Shown here: positions 7,678 through 15,594 of the stretch, in pieces
Layout of the letters: every line of letters starts with the position of its first letter
Position numbering within the stretch: position 1 is the first letter of the stretch
NCBI GenBank assembly: GCA_045599585.1
Contig: JAZRWH010000068.1
Span: forward strand, 1 to 22,291
Length of the DNA: 22,291 nt
Source of the DNA: RGIG464 sp045599585
Lineage (GTDB): Bacteria > Myxococcota_A > Bradymonadia > UBA4248
Direction: 5' to 3'
Notes under the pieces: model-generated
Told to the model about the DNA's origin: nothing
What the model saw: only the letters and a program-made list of their open reading frames with translations
Databases searched by the model: none
Made by a program: the position numbers and the translations under genes

Positions 7678-7703
7678 ACGAGAGTAAAGCGAACTAAGCG
7701 CAA

Positions 7704-9899
7704 TTAGTTTGTTTTGATTTGGATACCGAGGCTTTTGCGGAGGGCGATATAGTTTTCGCTGAGCGCCCAAACCAAGAGTGAACCGAGGCGTTCCTGAGAA
7801 TTTCGCTCGCTGATAGGACGCGATTCTTCTTCGAGGGAAGGTCTGACCACGCGAGGATCGTCGCAGAAGAGGAGGGCGATGCGGTTTGCGAAGTCTTCGA
7901 CGGATTCACAGAACAATCTGATATTGAGTTTTTGACCGCGTTCGCTGATGCGCATAACGGCATTGGTAAGTTGCTTACGTTCGTCGTCTTCGAGGCCGCG
8001 TTCAATGGCTTTGGCAATCTTGAGCTGATCAGCATTGAGATTGATATTAAGCTGCGGGCAAGCGACTTTGAAAGCAGTGTAGATGCAGTACTCGATGACG
8101 CGTCTTCCGCGCTGGAGGAGGTAGAACTCTGGGCGCATGAGGAAAAGGGCTTTGGTTGTCGCAAAAGCGATTTCTTGCTCAGAGCGTCCACTGAGAAGGT
8201 TCTGGTTGACGAGGAACGAACGATCTTCGAGGTAGGCGTTGCAAATGCCGTTTTCTTTGGACCAGCGATAGACGTGGGGAATTTCGGCGAAATTGAGGGC
8301 AACGCGTGCATTCTGGAGAGAACGCGTGAAGAGGGTTGGGGCGTTCGTGTCGATTTTTGCATCTTTGGGACGAATGCCGTAGGTATCGATATCGTTGGTA
8401 AAGAGGGGATAAAGCGTCGGAGCGATCAAGCGGAGAATGAGGCAAAGCGTACCGTCGAGGGTATTCGGACGGAGGAGCTTCCATTCTTCATCGGTGAAGG
8501 CGCGTGTGATAGAGGGCGTTTCATCGGGCTGATAGTTGGCGACGATTGTTTTTCCTTCTTCGTTGATGAGGTCGAGCGCGGCCAAGGCTCTGTAGATGCA
8601 GAGTGCTTCATCAAATTTTTTGAGCTTGAGGTAGCATTCTGCCATTTGGGCAACGACTTCAGTATGATCAGGCGCGAGACGAAGAACTTCGCGGTTTTCG
8701 AAAATTGCTTTTTCGAGGGTATCTTCACTTTGCGCATAGAGGCGTGCAAGGATCGCATGGAATTTGGGGTTATCCGGGAAGAGATCACTTGCTTTTTGGT
8801 ACGCACGCGCAGCGCCGGGGACGTCGTTGAGCTGCTTGAGTCGGAGGTCGCCGAGGCTTTTGCAGAGGATGCCAAGGAATTTAACATCGGGCGGGTTAAC
8901 TGCATCCTGACGTTCGATCATGCGTTCGTAATTCGCTTCGATCGCGGTAAAGTCTTTTTGATTGAGGAGTACGGTGAGGAGGCTCTGGAAAACGCCGACG
9001 GAACTTGGTACGAGGTCGAGTATTTCGTTGTAGGCTGCAATAGCGCGTTTGTTGTCTTTGAGGTTATCTTTAAAGATGGCAGCGCGTTTCGTAAGGTACT
9101 GAACTTTTTCGTCGGTATCTTCGGAGGCAGCAACGAGAGCTTCAGAGGCCGAAAGGGCACGTTCCCAATCTTCGCGATGTTCTGCGATCGTAAGGATGCG
9201 TTGGAGGGCTTCAGTGCTATTGCTGCATTCGAGAAGCGCTTCTTCGTAGGTTTCGAGAGCGGTTTGTTCGTCTTTTTTGACGTTGAGGTAATCGTCACCG
9301 ATAGAGACGAGGATTGCGGCACGTGATTTAGGACTCGTCATAGAGTCGAGTAATTTTTCACGCGATTTAATCAGGGCGTCTTCGTCGCCGGATTCTTGGC
9401 TAATGGAGATGATAGCATTGATAATGTCCATTTCGCCGGGACGAGCTTCAAGCGCTTTTTCGTAGTATTCGCGGGCCTTCGCGAGGTCACCGCTGATGCG
9501 TCGTGCTTCAGCGAGTGCTTTAAAGATACGCATAACGAGCGTATTTTTGAGGGCATCGCGGTGGAATATAAGAAGCTCGAGCAGAAGTTGGGTGTTCATC
9601 TGCGAGGGTTCTTTGGTTAATTCAGCTTCGACGCGTTTGGTAAGTGTTTTGAGGTCGCGTTTATCGTAGTTATAAGCCTGCTCAAAAGCGAGCAAAGCCT
9701 CGTCGTCCTTTTGTTTTTCTTCGTACATGACGCCGAGGGTACGGTAAATAAAAAGGTTATCGGCTGCACTACGGCTTTTGTCATCCTCGCGGAGCAGGGG
9801 TACGAGGAGTGTCTGCAATTTGTCGAGATTGCCAGCCTCAAGAGCGATCTGGGATAAACGCTGTACCTCAGAGAATGAAATGGATTCGTTTGCCTGCAT
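7704..9899 (-). CDS. Large TPR-repeat protein with conserved-looking C-terminal domain
   Basis: The 731-residue protein lacks a signal peptide and membrane helices, so it is probably cytoplasmic. Residues about 45-450 are tetratricopeptide-type helical repeats, for example 'YRTLGVMYEEKQKDDEALLAFEQAYNYD', 'ALAEARRISGDLAKAREYYEKALEARP' and 'AECYLKLKKFDEALCIYRALAAL' (each split across helices A and B). Residues about 465-731 are different: a globular region with 'YRWSKENGICNAYLEDRSF' and 'RSEQEIAFATTKALFLMRPEF', a pattern I associate with uncharacterised myxobacterial TPR proteins. A scaffold role is likely; the ligand is unknown. The start has GGGAG about eight bases before ATG. The upstream FHA gene is on the same strand, but a strong terminator lies between them. 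A 464-codon open frame on the opposite strand is a compositional shadow. Confidence 0.8.
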   Translation of the reverse strand: MQANESISFSEVQRLSQIALEAGNLDKLQTLLVPLLREDDKSRSAADNLFIYRTLGVMYEEKQKDDEALLAFEQAYNYDKRDLKTLTKRVEAELTKEPSQMNTQLLLELLIFHRDALKNTLVMRIFKALAEARRISGDLAKAREYYEKALEARPGEMDIINAIISISQESGDEDALIKSREKLLDSMTSPKSRAAILVSIGDDYLNVKKDEQTALETYEEALLECSNSTEALQRILTIAEHREDWERALSASEALVAASEDTDEKVQYLTKRAAIFKDNLKDNKRAIAAYNEILDLVPSSVGVFQSLLTVLLNQKDFTAIEANYERMIERQDAVNPPDVKFLGILCKSLGDLRLKQLNDVPGAARAYQKASDLFPDNPKFHAILARLYAQSEDTLEKAIFENREVLRLAPDHTEVVAQMAECYLKLKKFDEALCIYRALAALDLINEEGKTIVANYQPDETPSITRAFTDEEWKLLRPNTLDGTLCLILRLIAPTLYPLFTNDIDTYGIRPKDAKIDTNAPTLFTRSLQNARVALNFAEIPHVYRWSKENGICNAYLEDRSFLVNQNLLSGRSEQEIAFATTKALFLMRPEFYLLQRGRRVIEYCIYTAFKVACPQLNINLNADQLKIAKAIERGLEDDERKQLTNAVMRISERGQKLNIRLFCESVEDFANRIALLFCDDPRVVRPSLEEESRPISERNSQERLGSLLVWALSENYIALRKSLGIQIKTN

Positions 9900-10037
9900 C
9901 TGATCTTCTCCCTAAAACAATAATGCGGCGTGTTTTAATGGCTAAAATTCACGCTCACGAAAAATCGTATTTCTTTTTAAGGGATAAAGCGTCTTACGTA
10001 AAGGCAAAAAGGGCAGAAGATAAGCTTGTGAGCGCGA

Positions 10038-10067
10038 AAAAAAAGCCCGGCCAATGAGACCGGGCTT
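10038..10067 (-). terminator. Rho-independent terminator after the FHA gene
   Basis: On the minus strand AAGCCCGG and CCGGGCTT (10060-10067 and 10043-10050 on the plus strand) form an 8-bp GC-rich stem with a nine-base loop, followed by a run of eight T. It lies about 30 bases past the FHA gene stop and should insulate the TPR gene downstream. Confidence 0.9.
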
Positions 10068-10098
10068 AGCTTAAGCGATAGATGTACGAAGGTGGGGA

Positions 10099-11682
10099 TT
10101 ATTTGCAGTTACCAACGTATTCTTTAACTTTATTGTTACAAGCAGAATCACCGCCTTTCTTTTGAGCCTTTTTACCGTACTCACAAACTTTCACGTAATC
10201 TTTCTTCATTTTTGCTTTAACTGCGAGGGCACAAAGGTCGTCGAGGCTCATACCACTATCGGAAGGTGCAGGGGCTGCAACGGGAGCTTCTGGTGCAGGC
10301 TTAGAAGAGTGAGAACTCGAGCCAGTTCTGCTAGGTGCAGCAGGTCTGTTCGCATTTTTCTTTTCGGCGATAGCTGCCGCAAGTTTATCGTAGCTATCTG
10401 TTTTGGTGAGGCCTGTGCTCTTCATTTCTGCAAGTTCGCTTTCTGCAGATTTGATATCGTTGGCATCAAGCGCGTCCATGGCTTTGCCGTACATGTAATC
10501 GGCAAGACATTCTTTGGCTCTTTCTTCTGCGCGGTTGGTTTGGAGTGAACGGCCTGCGTATGTATTCGGATCAACCGTTTGATCTTTGATCATATTAAGG
10601 GCTTCGCGGCAATGCGCACCGCCGGCACTGATATCGTTAAGAATCGTGTCAAGGTCGCTCGCTGCGTTTCGTTCTTTGCGAATTTTTTCGAGCTGAGAAT
10701 CTATGTTCGAATTGGTTGAATCGAGTTTGCGCGCTTCGTTGCAACTTTGTTCCGCTTGATCAAACTCGCCACTGGTCGTTTGGGCTTGGCACTGCATGAA
10801 CAAAGACATGGATTTCATTTTATTCATATCTTCTTCATTCTGTTTCGTGTTTGAATCACTGGCCTGACCATTCGCATTGTTGTTCGTGTTCTGCATGAAC
10901 ATGATTGTACCAAGAACTGCAGCAGCAACGATCGCGATGACCAGAGCAACCAAGAGGATTTTGTTCGATTTGGGCTCAGGCGCTGAACCAATATTGAAGT
11001 ACCAAAGTTCGCCTGGTGCGCAGAAACGGGTAACGACGAGACCGAAAGAAATGAACTCACCGCTGGAAAGTTCGTACGGTTGTGCACCAATGTCTTTGCC
11101 GTTAACTTTTGTGCCGTTAGAAGAACTTTTGTTGATGATTTCAAAGAGTCCACGCGCATTTCTGCGGATTTCGGCATGCGTACCACTGACACTGGTATGG
11201 TTGAGGCAGATGTCGTTGTCTGCATTTCGACCAATTTTGCAGATCGTTTTGATAATGGGATGTTCGTGACCTGCGAAGTTGGAAGAAATAACAACGAGGC
11301 GTGGCTGCTGGTCTACGGGAAGCGGACATGCTTCACCTTTGGCGGCTGCTTCTGCGGCTTGTTCGGCCGGTGTCATGGCCGGTTTGCTTTCGTCTTGAAC
11401 ATAGAGACGATAGTCACCGATTTTGATTTCATCACCGAGTTCGATATGGGTTGCGCCATCGATTTTTTTACCGTTGACTTTCATGCCATAACGAGCAGCT
11501 ACGGGCTCGACAAACAGACCCTCATCATTTTGGTAAATACGGGCGTGTTCGCGGGAAACGTTTCTCTCTTTGAGACGAATAACATTGCCAGCCTTACGGC
11601 CAATGGTTATTTCACCGCTTTCCGGGGTGATCTGCGCTTGTTTTGATTTGCCCTCAGAGTCTTCAATTAAAAGTCTCAGCAT
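10099..11682 (-). CDS. Tandem-FHA, single-pass membrane protein with helical C-terminal region
   Basis: The 527-residue protein has two forkhead-associated domains that bind phosphothreonine peptides. FHA1 (about 20-90) shows 'TIGRKAGN', 'SREHARI' and 'VNGKKI'; FHA2 (about 140-215) shows 'KIGRNADND', 'SGTHAEI' and 'SSSNGTKVNG'. Both keep the Gly-Arg, Ser-x-x-His and Asn-Gly positions needed for binding. One membrane helix follows at about 241-264 ('ILLVALVIAIVAAAVLG'). The remainder (265-527) has a TPR-like helical stretch with scattered Cys, a Pro/Ser/Ala linker ('APEAPVAAPAP') and a Lys/Cys-rich end. The likely topology is FHA domains inside and the C-terminus outside, giving a possible link from Ser/Thr kinase signalling to the envelope. 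No kinase gene is in the window. AGGA lies nine bases before the ATG. Confidence 0.88.
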   Translation of the reverse strand: MLRLLIEDSEGKSKQAQITPESGEITIGRKAGNVIRLKERNVSREHARIYQNDEGLFVEPVAARYGMKVNGKKIDGATHIELGDEIKIGDYRLYVQDESKPAMTPAEQAAEAAAKGEACPLPVDQQPRLVVISSNFAGHEHPIIKTICKIGRNADNDICLNHTSVSGTHAEIRRNARGLFEIINKSSSNGTKVNGKDIGAQPYELSSGEFISFGLVVTRFCAPGELWYFNIGSAPEPKSNKILLVALVIAIVAAAVLGTIMFMQNTNNNANGQASDSNTKQNEEDMNKMKSMSLFMQCQAQTTSGEFDQAEQSCNEARKLDSTNSNIDSQLEKIRKERNAASDLDTILNDISAGGAHCREALNMIKDQTVDPNTYAGRSLQTNRAEERAKECLADYMYGKAMDALDANDIKSAESELAEMKSTGLTKTDSYDKLAAAIAEKKNANRPAAPSRTGSSSHSSKPAPEAPVAAPAPSDSGMSLDDLCALAVKAKMKKDYVKVCEYGKKAQKKGGDSACNNKVKEYVGNCK

Positions 11683-12263
11683 TCGTTTGATTCCTGTCTG
11701 TTAATCTACCGCCATGGATCGGCGTACGGGAAACTTTCGTATCCTCAGGTGTTGGCCTTCGGAATACAGTCAAGTTCATGTTTATACACCTAGAACCATG
11801 TTTTGCAAATAAATATGCTTTCTTTAAGTGTGCATATCTTCACAAAATGCTTGTAGACCACACAAAATGCGCGTCATGCCGATGGTTGTTCGTTGCGCGT
11901 CATGCCCCCTGTCCTTTCATGATATGAGCTGTACGACGATGTGTTTGGCACTTTGCCTTTCATGCCTCGTTAGAAACATCGCCCCTATTATTGCCCCTAT
12001 TATTATGGATATAGTTAATGAACCCCGCCGTTCCCTCAGCAAGAACACAGATGAAATAGAACAACTTTGATGGATCTATGTTCGGGTGACTTCGGACTGG
12101 ACATCGGCGTGGCTTTTAAGCTTTACGACGTGGACAAAATTCGCTATTGAAATCTACTACGCTCGTGTGCTGCAATGCGCACGGCTTGGAGAACGTTGCT
12201 CTAAGGTTTTTTGTTGTTGTCCTTGGGCAGCTTTAGGTAATGGTAATGAGAGAGTAAAAGTCC
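11683..12263. other. Divergent intergenic region between FHA gene and cysS
   Basis: No gene was supported; open frames here start at poor codons without ribosome-binding sites, and no tRNA-like fold was seen. The region contains short direct repeats: CACAAAATGC at 11841 and 11861, TGCGCGTCATGCC at 11868 and 11894, and a 12-bp tandem CCCCTATTATT(G/A) at 11982-12005. It should carry the promoters of both divergent genes, but no convincing -35/-10 pair stood out. Confidence 0.5.
11841..11906. repeat. Two pairs of short direct repeats
   Basis: CACAAAATGC occurs at 11841-11850 and 11861-11870, exactly 20 bp apart (about two helical turns). TGCGCGTCATGCC occurs at 11868-11880 and 11894-11906, 26 bp apart, and the two pairs overlap by three bases. 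The helical phasing of the first pair would suit a protein dimer binding one face of the DNA; this is inference. Confidence 0.45.
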
Positions 12264-13715
12264 ATGAACCTTAAAATTTATGACACAGCGCGGCGCGAAA
12301 AGGTTAATTTCGTGCCTCTAGAAGATGGTAAAATATCAATCTATGTTTGCGGTTTGACGGTGTATGACTTGCCTCATATCGGTCATGCTCGTACTTTTGT
12401 CGTTTTCGACGTCTTCCGTAAGATGCTGCGAAAACTCGGTAATGCGGTTAAACTTGTTCGTAACCACACTGACATTGACGACAAAATTATTCGTCGCTCA
12501 AAAGAAGAAGGGTGTACGCCTGAAGCTTTGGCTGATCGAATGATCGAAGGTCTTCACCGCGATATGGCTTTGATCGATGTCGAACAGGCTGATATTGAGC
12601 CTCGCGTTACTCAACATATTCCTGATATCATCCAATTTATCCAGAAGTTGTTTGACAACGGTCATGCTTACTGCGCCGGTGGAGACGTCTACTTTGATGT
12701 TTCCTCCTTTAAAGATTACGGTAAGTTCTCGAACAAAAATCTCGACGAACTGCTCGAAGGCGTGCGCATCGATGTCAATGACGTCAAACGCAATGCCGCT
12801 GACTTCGCGCTCTGGAAAGGTACGTCAGACAGAAATGAACCAGGTTGGGATTCTCCCTGGGGTTACGGACGTCCGGGGTGGCACATCGAATGTTCATGCA
12901 TGAGTACGAAGTATCTCTCGCCGTCTTTTGATATTCACGGTGGTGGCCGTGACTTGATCTTCCCGCATCACGAAAACGAAGTCGCTCAGGCCAAAGGCGC
13001 TCAGGAAGGCGATTTCGCTCGCCATTGGATGCACGTCGGTATGGTCGAGATCAATGGCGAAAAAATGAGTCACTCGCTCAAAAATTTCTGGACGATCCGT
13101 GACATCGCTCAACAAGTTCATGCTGAGGCGCTCCGCTATTTCTTCCTTACGACCCACTACAGACACAGCATCAATTTCTCGCAAGATACGATCGGTGAAG
13201 CCACGGATCGCCTGACAAGCTTTTATCGTACGCTTCAGGCCGCTGACGAGATCATTGGCGTTGCTCTTAATAAAGACAATTCCCTCGCTTCTAGCGGCGT
13301 TGCTGCAGAGTCCGTCGCTCGTTATGTCGACGCTCTTACTGACGATCTCAATACGCCTAAAGCACTCGCTGAACTTAACGACGTTCAAACGCGCGCGAAT
13401 GCGATCATTGATGCTCGCGGCAAAAAGAAACCCGAACAGATCCGTGACCTCATCGCTTTCCGCGATGCGATTAAAGATATGGGGGCTTACGTCGGGCTCT
13501 TTGTCCGTGAACCCTCTGTCGCGCTCAGTGAGCTCCGTGACCTCGCTGTCAAACGCCTCAATCTCGATGTCGCTGAGATCGAACGACTCATTGAGGCGCG
13601 ACGCGTCGCGCGTGCTGAGAAAAACTGGGCCGCTTCTGATGAAATTCGTGAAAAACTTACCGCAATGGGCGTGCAAATTCTTGATAAGCCTGAAGGCACT
13701 GTCTGGCAGGTATAA
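12264..13715 (+). CDS. cysS: Cysteinyl-tRNA synthetase
   Basis: The 483-residue class I synthetase joins cysteine to tRNA-Cys. The ATP-binding HIGH motif is at 38-41 ('PHIGHARTF'). Zinc ligands that recognise the cysteine thiol are in place: Cys29, Cys210 in 'WHIECSC', His235 and Glu239 in 'HHENE'; their spacing is the same as in E. coli CysS. The second signature, normally KMSKS, reads Lys-Met-Ser-His-Ser at 267-271 and is followed by 'LKNF', so the second lysine is replaced. The C-terminal part is the usual helical anticodon-binding region ('RRVARAEKNWAASDEIREKL'). Length is normal. The ribosome-binding site is weak (GAGAG about ten bases upstream). A 71-aa gene follows 51 bases downstream without a terminator, suggesting co-transcription. 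Confidence 0.95.
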   Translation: MNLKIYDTARREKVNFVPLEDGKISIYVCGLTVYDLPHIGHARTFVVFDVFRKMLRKLGNAVKLVRNHTDIDDKIIRRSKEEGCTPEALADRMIEGLHRDMALIDVEQADIEPRVTQHIPDIIQFIQKLFDNGHAYCAGGDVYFDVSSFKDYGKFSNKNLDELLEGVRIDVNDVKRNAADFALWKGTSDRNEPGWDSPWGYGRPGWHIECSCMSTKYLSPSFDIHGGGRDLIFPHHENEVAQAKGAQEGDFARHWMHVGMVEINGEKMSHSLKNFWTIRDIAQQVHAEALRYFFLTTHYRHSINFSQDTIGEATDRLTSFYRTLQAADEIIGVALNKDNSLASSGVAAESVARYVDALTDDLNTPKALAELNDVQTRANAIIDARGKKKPEQIRDLIAFRDAIKDMGAYVGLFVREPSVALSELRDLAVKRLNLDVAEIERLIEARRVARAEKNWAASDEIREKLTAMGVQILDKPEGTVWQV

Positions 13716-13724
13716 CCTAAGTGT

Positions 13725-13745
13725 GCACAGCCTTCGGGACTGTGC
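13725..13745 (+). promoter_or_regulatory. UUCG-capped intercistronic hairpin after cysS
   Basis: GCACAG-CC-TTCG-GG-A-CTGTGC forms an eight-pair stem with one bulged A and the very stable C(UUCG)G loop. It lies ten bases after the cysS stop. No T-run follows, so it is more likely an mRNA-stability or processing element, or a partial attenuator, than a terminator. Confidence 0.55.
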
Positions 13746-13766
13746 CGCATTCTAAGGAGTCAAAAA

Positions 13767-13982
13767 ATGCGTATTCTCTACAAAGCAATTGCAAGTGTTA
13801 CTATGGTCGCGCTCTCGACTGCAGCTGCGATCGGAATCAGAAAAATCATGGCTGCGCGAAAAGCGCGAAAAGCAGCAGACGATCTCGTTAAAGCAAACGC
13901 AAATGACCCGGATCTCCAAGATCCTGAGTATGTGAAAAACGCTGCTGACGACAATGCTAAAGACCAATCAGCTGAAGATTAG
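13767..13982 (+). CDS. Small membrane-anchored protein of unknown function
   Basis: The 71-residue product has an uncleaved-looking N-terminal hydrophobic segment (about 5-24, 'YKAIASVTMVALSTAAAIGI'), a basic patch ('RKIMAARKARKA') and an acidic, probably disordered tail ('DDLVKANANDPDLQDPEY'). The positive residues after the helix suggest a signal-anchor with the tail in the cytoplasm. AGGAG lies about seven bases before ATG. It follows cysS closely and has its own strong terminator, so it probably ends the cysS transcript. I do not recognise a family. Confidence 0.7.
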   Translation: MRILYKAIASVTMVALSTAAAIGIRKIMAARKARKAADDLVKANANDPDLQDPEYVKNAADDNAKDQSAED

Positions 13983-14027
13983 TTAAAACAATTTACCCTT
14001 GTGTTTTTAGTGCTATCGTAAACACTT

Positions 14028-14058
14028 AAGAAAGAGGCGCTTTTGCCTCTTTCTTTAT
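14028..14058 (+). terminator. Rho-independent terminator after the 71-aa gene
   Basis: AAGAAAGAGGC (14028-14038) and GCCTCTTTCTT (14045-14055) make a perfect 11-bp stem around a six-base loop, with a T-rich right arm and tail. It ends about 20 bases before the next start codon. Confidence 0.8.
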
Positions 14059-14078
14059 TGGATGGGAGGCTGTGCGCC

Positions 14079-15248
14079 ATGGCAGAGCAAAGAGTGACGG
14101 GAGCTGAGCTTGACCGGTTATTTTCGCAGGTTTTCTGTTATGCACAGAACGGTGCGAAACATCGCTTTTGTTTTATCGTGGACGTGCCTCGAACATCCGC
14201 TGAAGATACGACCGAATGGCGCGAAAGAAGATCGCTCGCGCGTGCTTGGGCCAATGAATTGTCTAAAACAAACGGGCACACGTGCTGTTTGTTTGCTTAT
14301 GAAAATGTCGGTCGATCTAATGCTGATCTCATTCGTCCGACGTATGAAATTCCTTTAGATGTCGATATTCCTGATGTTTCTTCGGAATTAAAAACGGTTT
14401 GTTGTCATCCTGTGCCGTTTGATTCGGTTTATGGCGTAGGCGAATATTGGATTGCCTTGACACAATATTCGGCAACAGCACCACTTAAAATGGCTGCCAT
14501 TCGTTACGGTTTTAAAGCGGCGACAATGCCTGGGTTTTCGCTTGCGATGCTGCCTGCACTGTTTGTCGATATTGATGTCGTGCATGAGCGCGTGACGCGT
14601 TTAGCGCGTGCGTTGACGCGGGCTGATTCTGCGCGCCTCGTCTTTGAAGTGTGGGGGTGCAGGTACGAATTAACGATCGATCTAAGACGACGCATGGGCT
14701 TTGTCTCTTCGGGTCGTTTTATGAATGCAGGACAGGCCGGCAATCTTCCCTCGGGTGAAGCGTATATCGTGCCTTATGAGGGCGAAAAACACGACGTCGT
14801 TTCTCAGACTAACGGCATCTTGCCTTTGCAACGCGGTAGTGAAGTCGCGCTCTGTGAAGTCAGTGAGAATCGCGTTGTTTGTATTGAGGGCGATCACGCG
14901 TGGGGAGAAGACCTGCGCGCCTTTATTTCGGCAGATCCTGCACGCGCTAATATTGCGGAGCTCGGGTTAGGCGTGTTGGGCGACTTCGGTGTCGAAGCTG
15001 TCGGAAGCGTCCTGCTCGATGAAAAATTGGCTACACATATTGCTTTAGGGCGCTCAGAGCATTTGGGGGGCGTCACGTCTCCATCCGACTTTTTGGCTCC
15101 CGAAAATGTTTGCCATATCGATTATGTATTCCATCGCTCTCTACAGCCTGATGTGCATATGAAACTTGGCGAATTGCGCGGCCCTTGGGGAAAATTCGTC
15201 TTTGTTGAAAATGATAAATATATCTATGATAATTTGATGAATGATTAG
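14079..15248 (+). CDS. M29 (aminopeptidase T)-like metallopeptidase
   Basis: The 389-residue cytoplasmic protein resembles family M29 aminopeptidases in its second half. 'GNLPSGEAYIVP' (Glu227), 'NIAELGLGV' (Glu294), 'ATHIALG' (His320) and 'CHIDYVF' (His346, Asp348) supply five candidate metal ligands, in the same order and similar spacing to the two-metal site of aminopeptidase T. The N-terminal half ('HRFCFIVDVPRTSAED', 'GFSLAMLPALFVDID') is less conserved but has the alternating strand/helix look of the M29 N-terminal domain. It probably cleaves N-terminal residues from peptides; the actual substrate is unknown. The ATG at 14079 is preferred because GGGAGG lies nine bases upstream; an in-frame TTG at 14043 would start inside the previous terminator. 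It has its own AT-rich hairpin downstream. Confidence 0.72.
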   Translation: MAEQRVTGAELDRLFSQVFCYAQNGAKHRFCFIVDVPRTSAEDTTEWRERRSLARAWANELSKTNGHTCCLFAYENVGRSNADLIRPTYEIPLDVDIPDVSSELKTVCCHPVPFDSVYGVGEYWIALTQYSATAPLKMAAIRYGFKAATMPGFSLAMLPALFVDIDVVHERVTRLARALTRADSARLVFEVWGCRYELTIDLRRRMGFVSSGRFMNAGQAGNLPSGEAYIVPYEGEKHDVVSQTNGILPLQRGSEVALCEVSENRVVCIEGDHAWGEDLRAFISADPARANIAELGLGVLGDFGVEAVGSVLLDEKLATHIALGRSEHLGGVTSPSDFLAPENVCHIDYVFHRSLQPDVHMKLGELRGPWGKFVFVENDKYIYDNLMND

Positions 15249-15252
15249 GTTG

Positions 15253-15276
15253 AATTTGAATATAATTCAAATTTTC
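15253..15276 (+). terminator. AT-rich hairpin after the M29-like gene
   Basis: AATTTGAAT-ATA-ATTCAAATT is a perfect 9-bp stem followed by TTC, starting four bases after the stop codon. The stem is weak but its position fits a terminator. Confidence 0.5.
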
Positions 15277-15320
15277 ATCTAAATTGTCATTTGATATTTG
15301 ACGGCTTTGAGGGATTTTTT

Positions 15321-15469
15321 GAGGGGGAAGTCTCCCCCTGAGCAGCTATTTCCTTGGCAAAAGGCGTTTTTTTCATGGATGTTGTGTCCAGAAGTGTCCA
15401 TAGGATTGTTTGTTAGACTTTTGTCACCAAGTCTTTGCCTTTTGCCCGTCAATACGCTGCTACCCCCTC
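15321..15469 (-). repeat. Dispersed hairpin element, copy C (reverse orientation)
   Basis: On the minus strand the element begins GAGGGGGT-AGCAGC-G-TAT and ends TAGCTGCT-CA followed by GGGGGA-GACT-TCCCCC. Plus-strand positions are: terminal hairpin 15323-15338, AGCAGC 15341-15346 and GCTGCT 15456-15461. The closing stem is AGCAGC/GCTGCT, a third version of the variable pair. The roughly 105-base interior is not shared with other copies. A 67-codon frame here is just the repeat read through. Confidence 0.78.
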
Positions 15470-15594
15470 GTGCTGCGGACGCTAAAACGGTTATATTTTA
15501 GTAAAAATGCAGTTTTTTAGGCCAAAGGGTTTGATTTTTGTTGGCAGTGCATTTATTTGCTGTAAGCTGAAATTTTTGTTTTTCGGCGGGCGTT

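Noticed and set aside
7932..9326. 464-codon open frame on the plus strand opposite the TPR gene
   Set aside because: It lies entirely antisense to a well-formed TPR protein, is rich in Phe/Val/Glu as expected for the complement of Glu/Lys/Ala-rich codons, and shows no recognisable domain.
11828..12070. 80-codon plus-strand frame between the FHA gene and cysS
   Set aside because: It starts at GTG with no ribosome-binding site and is made partly of direct repeats.
12086..12263. T-box or other amino-acid leader before cysS
   Set aside because: No specifier stem, T-box sequence or terminator/antiterminator pair could be recognised.
12894..13676. 260-codon minus-strand frame inside cysS
   Set aside because: It is antisense to an unambiguous synthetase gene, with shadow-like composition and no domain.
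15298..15501. 67-codon plus-strand frame
   Set aside because: It is element copy C read in reverse, not a gene.
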